From: Pilaira anomala | Lineage: Eukaryota > Mucoromycota > Mucoromycetes > Mucorales > Mucoraceae | DNA length: 64,000 nt | NCBI GenBank assembly: GCA_025716855.1 | Contig: JAIXMQ010000010.1 | Location: 668,012 to 732,011 of the forward strand | Direction of reading: 5' to 3' | Part shown: piece by piece, positions 35,869-47,046 of the stretch | How positions within the stretch are numbered: position 1 is the stretch's first letter | How the letters are laid out: each line of letters begins with the position of its first letter | Position numbers and translations under genes: made by a program | The notes under the pieces: model-generated | Seen by the model: only the letters and a program-made list of their open reading frames with translations | Told to the model about the DNA's origin: nothing | Databases searched by the model: none

Positions 35869-37484
35869 CTAGTGCTATCTCTGAATACAAATGGGTTCAA
35901 TTACAAAATGGTTGTTTACTAACTTTAATTGATATATACGATGGTTGTACAAGAGGCCTCTCCGGTTTCTTTACAACCTTCATCTCGCTTCATTTTGATT
36001 TTGTTCTTATTATTGCCTTTCTATTTCACCTCGGTCTCTTATTTGCGAGTCCCGTATCTCAAGCCATACTTGTACCCAGCACAGAGAATTACAATCGTAC
36101 TGGAATCGATACTCGCTTATACTATTACCGTGCAACTTTTCTAACCACACGTAGCGCTTTGGCTTCCTCTCGACAACCTCCACTCATGAACGGTTTAGCC
36201 AGAAATAGTTATCTTACTGCCTCAAGTTTCGCTCAAGCATCGATTGGATCCAAACCAATTCCAACCTTCAGTTGCCCTGAGCAAGCGACCCAATGTATAT
36301 TTCCTAACGTCACTTACATCTCTACCTCCATGTCATGTAAAAATATGACTGGAAAAGGTACAGCCATTGCCAACCATAATGAAGGTACTCAACGAACTGT
36401 TATCGTACTCGATGAATACTTTACCGCCCGAAATATCTCGGACGCTAAATTCAAGTTTCCTAAATTCCTTTACTCTACTGAAATGTACGGTCGTACTTAT
36501 TACGATTTAGCAAATTATACACAGCCTCTTATGCCTGGCTTAAACATACCTTTAACACAGGCTTCAAATGTAGAGTATGATCCACAGTACAGGTCGTACG
36601 TAGGAGATCAGATATTTGTCATGGCTTACAAGACAAAAGATCCTGCTGCACACACTACCATTACAAACTTTACTGAACTTTCATATAAAAAATGCTGGCT
36701 CACATCAAGTCTGAATACGGTAAAGTAATCAAAGCAAATACAAACAAAACATGTTGCTATAATATACTCTATTATGTAGTCTACCTGGAAGACATTGAAC
36801 GGAACATTAGTTCAAGATAGTATTCAATCATCTACACCTATTCATTTTGATTACGATAGCATTCTAGGCAACAATACAGGAATCGATAATGATAACCCAA
36901 CTACAAAAGCCATGATCAATGCCTACATCATGCAACAAGCTATTCTTTACGAGCTTACCACACCCAAGTACTACACCATGACCGATTACATGCGTACATT
37001 TTCCTTTTCTAAAGTCTTGTTGTACAATAACACAAACCTATTCGAATTGTTTATGAAGGAAGCCCTGGCCTCTTTTGATTACGCCTTCTTTCAATCGCCT
37101 TCTGTCTCTGCTACACATCAAGATATCATTACATTACCTTCAGAAGGTATGGCTTATTTCATTTTACCGGCTCGATACAAGGTCCAAACGCTCTATTGTT
37201 ATTTACTCTGTTTCGGTCTGATATTACCTGTGCTTTGGTGGCTGATGGTTTGGACCGTTAGTCTTAAAAAAAACGATTCAGTGTCTCGAGCAAGTTCTCA
37301 AATCATCTTGTTATCCACTGGCTTAACCTCTTTAGCCGAGCAACAATTAATAGAGATATCCAATTTAGATAATCGTACTGCATTTGAAAAGGCTCAAAAT
37401 ATAAGTGTTCGTTTGGGTAGATCAAAAGATCATATTGTTGTCTTTGGTTTAAATCATGAACAAGATTTGAAACCACTTGTGTAA
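35496..37484 (+). CDS. Large membrane glycoprotein with DUF3176-like layout
   Basis: 618 residues from exons 35496-35800, 35873-36719 and 36780-37484. Cytosolic Lys-rich N-terminus, then two membrane helices (NILISLFLSILLLLLFLHA and SLISLILIINLIFIASGIS). Next comes AISEYKWVQLQNG ... LTLIDIYDGCTRGLSGFF and a third helix (FDFVLIIAFLFHLGLLFA). A roughly 330-residue extracytoplasmic domain follows with many N-x-S/T sites and paired Cys (SCPEQATQCIFPNVT, MSCKNMT). A final helix (CYLLCFGLILPVLWWLMVW) precedes a cytosolic tail. The I-S-E-x-K-W ... D-x-x-x-R-G pattern and helix arrangement resemble the fungal DUF3176 family of unknown function; this link is by layout and needs a profile search. Secretory pathway or plasma membrane location is inferred. 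Confidence 0.75.
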
Positions 37485-37798
37485 GATATGACCGCTTTAA
37501 TAGTACACGCACCTTTTTTTTTTTTTTTTTTTTGAGAAATAAATCAAGAGAATCTTTAAGGGTTCTCAGTTCAAACTTCCAATTGATTTTTATAATAGGC
37601 TTTATAAATGCCCAGAAGTGTATATGGATCTACTTTCAAAAGCCGGAACTATCTCGAAATATTATTGGTATATACTAGCCAATACAAATCAGAGATACTT
37701 AGTAGGACCGGAGTTTTTCCCCCAGCCAATGTGTTGTCCCGCCAAAAAATCAGTCCAAATAAAGATTTCCCTTTTTCTTTTCAACATAAAAAAAAAAA
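37485..37798. other. Short spacer before ERG28
   Basis: 314 bp; 3' end of the membrane protein gene and promoter of ERG28. No coding signal. Confidence 0.5.
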
Positions 37799-38103
37799 AT
37801 GGAAACAATCACAGATATTTTCTCTACACTTCCTGAAGGATATCTTCCCAAGTGGTTATTATTTACTTCTGCTCTTGGTATCTTTAACTCCATTCAAAAC
37901 TTCTGTACAAGTTCTTTGACTAAACGTGTTTATGCTAACAAGCCTGAAGAAGGTATAATATATAAACACCAACAAAAACAGGATTATATAAACTTACACA
38001 ATATATTTAGTTACCCCTTTGAGTGGTCGTCTCTTTGCTACTTGGACTTGGTCAGTCAGTATGATTCGTATCTATGCTGCTTTCCATCTCCAACACAAGT
38101 TGT

Positions 38104-38134
<31 letters not shown>

Positions 38135-38417
38135 GGTACCTTGTTTTTTTTTATCATACTCAAAATTTTTTTAATAATAGCATGTACGACCTTGGTATTT
38201 GGACTTATGTTATTGCCTTAACTCACTATGCTGGTGAACTTTTTGTTTTCCGTGGCTGTAAGTTGAACGGTCCCTTTTTATCACCTTTATTTGTTGCTGG
38301 TATGTATATTTTCAAGTTATCCACGACTTTTTTTTTTTCTGATTTTAACTCTTTCTCATAGTGACCTCTCTTATTTGGCTCACTCAAGTCAAAGAACATT
38401 ATGTTCAATTCTATTAA
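37799..38417 (+). CDS. ERG28: Ergosterol biosynthesis scaffold protein Erg28
   Basis: ER membrane protein that tethers the sterol C4-demethylation enzymes (Erg25, Erg26, Erg27). 139 residues from exons 37799-37952, 38011-38101, 38181-38299 and 38362-38417. Family marks: LPKWLLFTSALGIFNSIQNF in the first helix, SGRLFATWTWSVSMIRIYAA, DLGIWTYVIALTHYAGELFV and ending with LIWLTQVKEHYVQF. Four membrane helices are expected and four hydrophobic stretches are seen. Length is close to yeast Erg28 (148). Intron 2 is mostly poly-T; its donor is best placed at GTAGGT, which restores H-K-F-M-Y-D-L. Confidence 0.93.
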
Positions 38418-38831
38418 ATTAATCAATATATAGACACTGTTTAATACTAAAAGAGAAAAGTTTAGAAGGTACATAAAATAATAATAATGATATGGGTTAA
38501 TAATGATAAGGGTTGTAAAATCGTGGATGAGGGGGGGAGGGTATGTATTCGAAACGGAGTCTCATTTTCGAATGAAGAAATTTGACTTTTTGGTCCAAGA
38601 TATGCATTATAACGAGGAGATATGATATATTATATGTTTTAAAACACAAATTATATAACTGAATAAAAATTACGTTCCTCTTGTAAACAGAAGCATTATT
38701 GTAAACTTGACAGTATTACTCTCTTACAGAGCTACACGATTAATTTATCAGCTCTTCTATACTTTTTACAATTGAATTATCTATTTGTTGTATAGTCATC
38801 AAGTATTGTTAATACTAGTAGTGTCACTATA

Positions 38832-38865
<34 letters not shown>

Positions 38866-39537
38866 TGACTGGATTTCTAAATCAAGGGTCGTTTTTATAC
38901 ATAGACACATAATTTTTTTTTTCAAACGTATATAGCTTGTTAAAAATATTGTATAGTTAATACATACGATAGCAAAATAAGGTTCATGTTACATGAAGGG
39001 CTATCTCTCTCGGAGGGATTGATTACAATGACAAAATCCCATGGTGTTACAGATCCCCCTTTTTCTTATATACTAATGTTTCGAACCAATCAAACATTTT
39101 AGATAATGTTTGGGTATTATCAAAAAGACTTTATGTACTTATACGGGTAACCCAATTGTGTTTATACACAATGTTTATACCTTATACGGCTGATGTATCG
39201 ACAACTCAATTACAAATAATTGTTACTTTATAAGGAAATATCTATGGGCATATTCCCACGAAAACCTAAATAATAAAAAAAATTCGTAAAGAGGTTAATC
39301 CTTATCAACTACATGAGTGTTTAGAATCTAATGTGACGCTCGTTTCTTTTTTTTTTTCAATTAAATATTTGTGGATTTATGCTTTTTATTGACATCTTTT
39401 GTCCTGTAGAATCCAAGAAGGCTCTTCGAACTCCGTTTTGAGCGCCAAAACTGGTATTATTTAAACCCTCTTTTTTTTTTTGCTTAATTTTTTTTTATAC
39501 TCTTTATTTCTCTCTATCATTTTTTTTTTTTTATAAA
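38418..39537. other. 1.1 kb intergenic
   Basis: AT-rich, one poly-A of about 31 bases near 38835-38863. No frames with a protein-like composition. Confidence 0.5.
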
Positions 39538-41282
39538 ATGATGCATTCAATTTTACGCCAAACAACACGTCGGTACATATCCAAATTTCCTACTCATCGG
39601 TATTTAGCTACTGCGGCCGCTACTTCTCCTACACAAGAGGCAATCAGGGCCTTTTTCCCTAATGAACCGGATCAACCCAAAGTTATGACAAGTATTCCCG
39701 GTCCTACCTCAAAGGAGATCTTGTCCAAATTGAATCAATATCAAGATACGCGTTCAGTTTTTTTTGTTGCCGGTAAGTGTCGATTTATATATCTCTTTAT
39801 CTAGACCCACCTTTTTTTTTTTTTTTTTTTTTTTTTACTTATCTAATCTCTCATTCATTGTCAAAGATTATGCCAAATCAATGGGTAACTATATCGTAGA
39901 TGCAGATGGTAATACATTATTAGATGTCTTTGCTCAAATTGCTTCAATTCCTGTTGGATACAACAATCCCAACTTTTTGGCTCTTTCTCAACAACCTGCA
40001 TTTCAAACTGCTTTAGCCAACAGGTAAATAACATCATCAAACCCCCCCCCCCCGTGACAAGTTTTTAACCCGTTTCTTTTCTTTACAGAGCTGCACTCGG
40101 TGTCAATCCAAATGTAGATTGGGTAGACTCTATTGAAAGAGCATTCATGTCTGTAGCTCCAAAAGGTATGGATAATGTATTTACAGTCATGTGTGGTTCC
40201 TGTGCCAACGAAAATGCTTTCAAGACCGCATTCATATACAAGGCCGCCAAGAAAAGAGGTGATCGTGAATTTAGCACCCTAGAACTTGACTCTTGTATGC
40301 ACAACCAAGCCCCGGGTACACCTGACGACATGTCCATCCTTAGTTTCGACAAAGCATTTCATGGTAGATTATTCGGCTCCTTGACCGCTACAAGAAGTAA
40401 AGCTATTCATAAAATAGATATTCCTGCATTTGATTGGCCAAAAGCCAGTTTCCCTCAATTAAAGTATCCGTTAGAAGATCATGTAGAGCACAATCAAAAG
40501 GTCGAAGCAGATGCTTTGAAAGAAGTAGAGGATTTAATTCAAAATTCTAGCAAGACAGTTGCTGGTCTTGTTGTTGAGCCTATTCAGTCTGAAGGCGGTG
40601 ATAATCATGGTAAATATATATATATATATATAGTGTGTGTGTGTGTGTGTGTGTGTGTAAATATGATTTTGTTTTTTTAAATACTTAAATTTTGACGCAT
40701 GTAGCCTCACCTGACTTTTTCAGAAGGTTACAAGCAATCTGTCAAAAAAATGACGTATTATTCATTGTAGACGAAGTTCAAACAGGTGTTGGTGCGACAG
40801 GCACATTCTGGGCCCATGAAGCTTGGAACTTACCTAGTTCCCCCGATATGGTAACCTTCTCCAAGAAATTCCAAGCCGCTGGATTTTACCTTCATCCTCG
40901 TTTACGTCCTACTCAACCTTACAGATTATACAATACTTGGATGGGGGATCCAGTCCGTGCCCTGCAAGCCGCTGCCATTGTAAAAGAAATTGAAGATAAA
41001 GATCTCTTAAATAACGTTAAAAATGTAGGTCAATACCTTCAAGAAAACTTGCAAGAGATGGCAAAGACTACACCAATTGAAAATATTCGTGGACAAGGTG
41101 CATTTATTGCTTTTGATTTACCTGATAGTAAGGAACGTGATGAATTCTTGATGGATATGCGTCAACGTGGTGTGAATATTGGTGGCTGTGGTGATCGTAC
41201 TGTACGTCTTCGTCCCATGTTGACTTTCCAATTACCTCATGCAGATATTTTACTTGATACCATGAGAGCTTCTTTTGCATAA
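39538..41282 (+). CDS. UGA1: 4-aminobutyrate aminotransferase (GABA transaminase), mitochondrial
   Basis: PLP enzyme converting GABA and 2-oxoglutarate to succinate semialdehyde and glutamate. 496 residues from exons 39538-39772, 39867-40023, 40089-40609 and 40705-41282. The start [20 protein letters not shown] is a basic, Arg-rich mitochondrial presequence. Class-III aminotransferase marks: [19 protein letters not shown] near the start of the fold, [11 protein letters not shown] (PLP phosphate loop), [47 protein letters not shown] (PLP-ring Asp), [12 protein letters not shown] with the Schiff-base Lys, and the small-domain end [16 protein letters not shown]. The CGSCANE loop and YNTWMGDP are specific to eukaryotic GABA transaminases. 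Confidence 0.95.
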
Positions 41283-41552
41283 TTCATTTAAATAAAACTC
41301 TCTCATTAAGTAGCGAGTAGTTTTTTTTTTATACTTAGCTATATTGAATTGTTTCATCTCTTTTAGTGACCAAAGCTTAAAATTGCCATGTGCTCACACT
41401 ATGAGGAATGATAAACAATTTTTTATTATTATTATTTAAGCTTTAGTTAATCAAAATATTTTAAAGATATTCTTGAAGATTTTATCCAGTTAGCTTGTTC
41501 ATTATCTTCAGCAGATGACGACTAAAAGTTAATAACGAGGTTCAACCCGAAA

Positions 41553-41765
41553 ATGACACAAAAATGTTATCTGGCCCCAGTTCCTGGATTTGTAACATAT
41601 GCAAAAAGTTCCGAATCATTTGATCTTGCATTTGAAGAATTCATGCTGTATACAGACAGTTTGTGTATCAATGCAACTATTAACAATATGAATTGGGAGA
41701 AAAAGAAGGAGAGGAAAGAAAATGAAAATACTGTGTCCTCGTCGGATGTCGTAAAAATCGTATAA
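41553..41765 (+). CDS. Short hypothetical ORF, 70 residues
   Basis: Not recognised. Protein-like composition (APVPGFVTYAKSSESFDLAF, then a Lys/Glu-rich stretch). A nearby upstream frame, 41460-41524, is also protein-like, so the two may be exons or fragments of one gene or relic. No splice model joining them was convincing. Confidence 0.25.
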   Translation: MTQKCYLAPVPGFVTYAKSSESFDLAFEEFMLYTDSLCINATINNMNWEKKKERKENENTVSSSDVVKIV

Positions 41766-42157
41766 ATTTACCGTCTAACTAACTTCTACCGAAGTTCTAT
41801 AACATCTCCCAAAGTTCTTTGTAACTAATTTTGTAACCTCTTTATCTTTATTCAAACACACCTCTCATCAGACTATTCAAGATATAAAAAGATGATTATT
41901 ATTTTAATTTAGAAGAGTCCTTTCAGTTTTAATTTATTTAATAACTAAACCCCAAGTCTTTTCTCTCATTAATCACTGATTGTCCACATGAAGTTAGACG
42001 ATGAACTTAGACAATTATGGGCGAGGATTTTTTTTTGCAACGTCCAGGTGAGGAAAGTTTTGCAAATTCAAACCTAGACTTTTAAGGGAATCAAGCGACA
42101 TGTTATTGTTTAAACCCTTTTTTTTTTTTCTTTATAACATATATTTTTATTTAATAA

Positions 42158-42553
42158 ATGCCCCGATTAACAACTGAACAGAAAGCCATGATTGTTGAAC
42201 GCGCAAAAGGAGAAGTTACTCAGGAGGATATCGCAAAAGATTTCGGTGTTACGGCTTCTACGGTAAGTAGAATTATTAAAGGATTTGAAGAACGCGGAAC
42301 TGTAGAGAGTAAAAAGAGCTCTGGAAGACCTAAGCGTTTAACGGAAAGAGACAGACGCTTATTGAAAAGACATGTTAAAAAAAACGGAACCTCAACCCAA
42401 AAATCTATTATTAACGAAATGCCTTTCAAGATGAGCAAATGGTTACTTCGAAAGGAATTGAAATCAATGAATAAGAAAAAGAATGAGAACCAAAAAGCCA
42501 TTCCTCGAAAGTAGTTTGTTCGAAAGAATAAAGATTGGTTGTATGTTTGGCCA
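42158..42553 (+). pseudogene. Tc1/mariner transposase, truncated to its DNA-binding part
   Basis: A 118-codon open frame (42158-42514) encodes the bipartite helix-turn-helix of Tc1-like transposases: first HTH with VTQEDIAKDFGVTASTVSRI, the GRPR-type linker SGRPKRLTERDRRLL, and a second HTH (TSTQKSIINEMPFKMSKWLL). The frame stops with TAG after IPRK. Directly after that stop, in the same frame, FVRKNKDWLYVW resembles the transposase segment that leads into the DDE catalytic domain, and a second stop follows. No DDE residues are found. So this is a broken element, unless the HTH part was kept as a small DNA-binding protein. Terminal inverted repeats were not located. Confidence 0.75.
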
Positions 42554-42588
42554 TAAAAGTTTTAATCAAATATTAATTTTACTAGCCC

Positions 42589-42759
42589 ATTTCAAGCTGC
42601 TGTTTCATTGCGGTAATTTTTTTTTTTGACCTTCATTATGCTAGCAGCACGCTTTGCTGCATTCAATGTTTTATCCTTGGCCACTCCGACCACATTTTTT
42701 TTTACCTTCGTTTCGCTATGGTAAAAAAAAAAAAAGTGGCTCCCGGAGTGGCTTGAAAT
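42589..42759. repeat. Foldback (MITE-like) inverted repeat
   Basis: The right end CGGAGTGGCTTGAAAT (42744-42759) is complementary to two left segments: ATTTCAAGC at 42589-42597 and GCCACTCCG at 42680-42688. Between the inner arms are matched T9/A13 runs and TACC/GGTA around a 13-base loop. A further small hairpin, GCAGC ... GCTGC, lies at about 42650-42665. No coding capacity. Confidence 0.65.
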
Positions 42760-43006
42760 AGTGTTTCTTTAGTAGCTCCCAAATCATGTTTTCTCAATCA
42801 ATGTTTTCTCAATACAGCTTTTCAATCGTTCCCAATTAACGTTTTCTAGTATTTGATCGTAGTTACACACACCAATTTTTTGTTTAATTTTTTGTGACAG
42901 AAATCAAGTTACTCTCTATTTTTGATTTTTTATACACTAATATATATCGATTGAAATCCTTAAAGTAATTAAGTTAGCAATACCGTTCAATTTTCTTTTG
43001 AATACA

Positions 43007-43289
43007 TCAACTAAGAAGTATCTGGACCACTGAATGGATAAATGCGACGTTGTCTTCTGTTGCTGTATTAGGATAAACTTTATCAAGTTCATAATTTTCG
43101 ATATTCAAGAGGACTACATTTTTCTCGGTCATTGGGGAGGGGGAAATGGGCCTGACAAAAAAAAAAAAAAAAATCAGTTAAACAATGAATGTCTTTATTA
43201 AAGTTATTGGTTTCTCTGATGTAACTTACTATTGATGATAGCGTGCATCATATACGCGTCAAAGCTATTCCTTTCTAGGATAAAATATC
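43007..43289 (-). pseudogene. Coding-like exon pair, possibly frameshifted
   Basis: On minus, an exon-like segment bounded by a TACAG acceptor (43289) and a GTAAGT donor (about 43231) reads YFILERNSFDAYMMHAIINS. After a GTCAG acceptor at about 43156 the matching frame ends quickly (PFPPPQ then stop). A shifted frame across a run of C reads PMTEKNVVLLNIENYELDKV and continues to a stop at 43007. The two frames are joined only if one base in the C run is lost or gained. Not recognised as any family. Confidence 0.3.
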
Positions 43290-43915
43290 CTGTATATGAT
43301 AAAACAAGAGATTAAAGCAAGAATGGTCAAGGATATTGATGTTTATAAAGGAAAAGGAAAAGGAAAGATAAAAAGATAAACGAAAAAAAAAACTCCCTTC
43401 TTATTGATCATTACTACGTACTAAAATGAAAATGTGTTTGCATATTTTATTTAAGGTCACTGAATATCACTTTGATTTGAAGTTATAATAAGGCTGAGAT
43501 ATGGCTTCTTGAACACGTCATACTATATGTCGAAGAAAGAAGATGTTTTTTTTCTGTTCCTGTTTTGAACTGGAGATAAGTTACATGACACTAACACACA
43601 GAGATTTTTTTATTTATTGTTAAACTCGTTAAATTAACTTTTTTTTTTATAAAAAAGTCCGGTAGAAAAATTAAATAGTGTGGAAACCCTCACGTCAAGG
43701 GCTATTGTGAGAGATGACCCCGCACAAATGCTATGTTGCTATCATGAAGCCAAGTTAATTGAAATTGTGGAAGCACAAAAAGAAAAAAGCTCGGATCCGG
43801 GTCTGTTTTAAGTTAAGCGGATTCTTAATTATAAAAGACAAAAATAAACAATAAAAAGGCAACCAAATATACTTTGAGGACCCCCTCTTTCTTTTTTTCT
43901 ATCTTTTTGGGAGTT

Positions 43916-46900
43916 ATGACAGAAATTCGAAACAGGAAACCAGTTCCAACAAAACTTGTTTCTGACAAGGAAGAATTCAAAAAGCCCTTAAAGAGAAAGT
44001 ACACATACAACGACAACCTGATCGCTTCACTCTTATTCATCTCGTCACTCCCCATTCGCTTTCAAAATTTATCCTTACCTGCCGAAGTTGTGTAAGCAGA
44101 TAAAAAATTATGCATCGAATTAAAAAAAAAATGTTTTCTAATCATAAAATAGGTTTGATGAAGTTCATTTTGGAAAGTTCGCTGCTTATTATATCAAAAA
44201 ATCTTTCTTTTTTGATGTACATCCACCTGTAAGTTTTATTTAAGAATATTAAGAAAACTCGAAAAAAAAACTAATTTCGTTACACACAAATACACGTTAG
44301 TTGGCCAAATTATTAATTGCTTTGGTTGCTTGGGTGTCTGGATTCAAGGGAGATTTTGATTTTACCGAGATTGGAAGGTATATGTAAAAGAAATTAAGCT
44401 TTTTTTTTTTTTTTTTTTTTTTTTTAATACTCAACTAATTAAAGTACATTCAATAATACAGAACATTTCCAGATACTGTACCTTATATCTTAATGCGTAT
44501 GCTGGGTACATTGCTTGGTTCTCTTTTAATTCCACTTGCTTATTTAACGATTCGAGATGCTGGTCATTCAAAAATCGCTGCCACTTTAACAGCCTTGGCA
44601 ATTTGTTTCGGTAACTTAAAAATTACATATAAACCACGTTTTTCTTCATCTAATTTTATACAATAGAAAACGGTTTGATTACCAATAATCGATTGATTCT
44701 TTTGGACTCCTATTTGTTATTCTTTACTGCATTCACTGTATTTTCTTGGAATAGATTTTATACCAAAATGTAAATCCTTTTTTTTTTTTAATTTGATGAA
44801 CCGATAAATTAATATTTATCATGGTATATAGAGCATTTGGACAGAGTTGGTGTATTTGGTTACTTTGTACAGGTATTGGATTAGGTTGTACTCTTAGTAG
44901 TAAATGGGTTGGTTTATTTACAATTGCAACAATTGGTTTATCTACACTTAAACAACTCTGGAATATTCTTGGTGATATCACCGTAACCAAGGTAACAAAA
45001 AAAAAAAAAAAAAAAATTAACAGCATGAACTGATTTTATAATTTTAGCGTCAATATACACTTCATTTCTTTTCTCGTGTGGTTTGTTTAATTATCGTACC
45101 TGCAATTATTTACATTGGTTCATTCTATATCCATTTCTCTATCCTGACACGCTCAGGTCCCGGAGAATCTTACTTGGCTATGCAAACACAAAATGAAATG
45201 AAAGGATATGAACCTATTGACACACCACGCCGTAAGTGAAAATCATTCCTCAAGCAAGAGAAAGAAGAAAAAGAAAAAAAAAAATTAAACACATTATTAT
45301 TATTTAGCTATTGTATATGGTTCATTAATTACCATGCGTCACTTGGAAACTACTGAAGGATTTCTTCACTCCCATGACGCAACTTACGCAGACGGATCTC
45401 AACAACAACAAGTAACATTATACCCACACCGTGACAACAATAACTGGTGGAGAATCCTGAAAGCAGATGTTGATGATGAACCCAAAAAGGATTTATTAGC
45501 AAGCGATAACACAACTTGGTTAGAATACGTACGTAACGGAGACACCATTCGTCTCGAACATGTTGAGACTGCACCTCGTAAACTTCACAGCCACGATATT
45601 CCTGCCCCTGTCACAGATACCGATTACCATAAAGAAGTGAGTGCGTATGGGTTCCATCACCACGCAGGGGATGCAAACGATAATTGGTTACTTCGAATCG
45701 ATAGTAACAGCGAGCATTCAGAAGCAGGTGAATTCCTTCAATCTCGTCGTAGTAAATTTCGATTAAAGCACGTCTATCAAGAATGTTACTTGTTTGCAAG
45801 CTTTGAAAGGCTACCGGAGTGGGGGTACGATCAACAAGAAGTATCTTGTATAAGTGAAGGTACAAAACCCAAAACCATGTGGCAAATTGATGAATCCGAT
45901 AACCGTATACTTCCTAAAGACATACAAATGGAACCTGAACATCGACCTAAATTCTTTGAGAAATTCGCTCGGTTACATAAATACATGTGGATCGTCAATA
46001 ATGAACTCACGGACTCTCATCCTTTTGAATCTCGTCCTTATACCTGGCCACTTCTTTTATCAGGCGGTATATCTTTTTGGCAAACATCTACCAAGCAAAT
46101 TATTTTATTCGGTAACCCTCTTATCTACTGGTCATCTACAGCTGCTGTCGTTTTTTTCTTGGCCTTGTTTGGAGTTTTACAGATCTGTCAAAAGCGTGGT
46201 TATGATCATACTATCCTGGGCTTTTCTACATTCTATCAAACCTCTGCTGGCTTTTTTATCCTTGCTTGGGCACTTCATTATCTCCCTTTCTTCCGTATGG
46301 AACGTCAATTATTCTTTCATCATTACTTACCATCACTTTACTTTGCTGTCTTAACACTTGGTGTCTTTTTCGATTTAATCATGAAGAAATTTCCTGCTTC
46401 ATTAAAAGTAACTGTCTTGCTTGCTTTTAGTACATGTTTGATCTATACTTGGTGGACATACGCTCCTATTACTTATGGTACAGATTGGACTGTGGCTCAA
46501 TGTGATCGAGCTAGTCTTTTAGATAGATGGGACTTACAATGTGAAAGATATTATCCATTAGGGTCTCCTGAACGTGAAGTACTTTCATCAGAAGAAGAGG
46601 AAGAGCCTAGTTATAAACCTACCAATGTGATTTATGTTGATGGAGAAGGTCAACGTATACCTAAAAATGAAGTACCTCAAGAATACCTTAATGAAGAAGA
46701 ATATATGGATGAAGAATTTGAAGATGGAGAAGACTATGAAGAAGACGAAGAAGTACTTGAACCAACTGAAGCACCTGAACCACCTGAATATGAACCCGAA
46801 TTTATTGATGGAAAAGAAGTATTTGGAGAAGATGATGAAGATGAAGAGGATTGGCCTAGAACCATGTATGGAATGGAAGAAGATGATGAAGAAGAAGAGG

Positions 46901-46950
46901 TTCATAAACCTGCTACGATCAGATCCATTCCTGCTACAAGGTACATTTAG
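43916..46950 (+). CDS. Protein O-mannosyltransferase (PMT family, probably PMT1-like)
   Basis: ER multispanning enzyme transferring mannose from dolichyl-P-mannose to Ser/Thr of secretory proteins. 855 residues from eight exons (43916-44091, 44153-44228, 44301-44377, 44462-44610, 44667-44769, 44832-44991, 45048-45231, 45308-46950). Catalytic loop 1 has [20 protein letters not shown] and DVHPPLAKLL (the essential Asp-Glu pair). Three MIR repeats follow ([60 protein letters not shown] region), then [13 protein letters not shown] and at least five membrane helices. The EVSAYGF ... GDANDNW element resembles PMT1. Odd points: the usual GPGD motif before the MIR domain reads GPGESYLA, and the protein ends in an acidic tail of about 110 residues rich in Glu/Asp/Pro. 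Confidence 0.93.
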
Positions 46951-47046
46951 AAAAGGTGTATACATTACACAGATACAAAAAAAAATAAATAAATACATAA
47001 AAAATAAAATAAAAATAAAAAAGTTTTATTAAATATATATAAAAAA

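Larger units (their letters stand above)
41283..43915. other. Gene-poor region with mobile-element remains
   Basis: Between GABA transaminase and PMT. It contains a coding-looking fragment near 41460-41524 (ILEDFIQLACSLSSADDD), a 70-codon ORF (41553-41765), a broken Tc1/mariner transposase (42158-42553), a foldback repeat (42589-42759) and coding-like exons on the minus strand (43007-43289). Confidence 0.6.

Noticed and set aside
46588..46998. 136-codon minus ORF and 132-codon plus ORF
   Set aside because: Both are other-frame readings of the GA-rich acidic tail of the O-mannosyltransferase.
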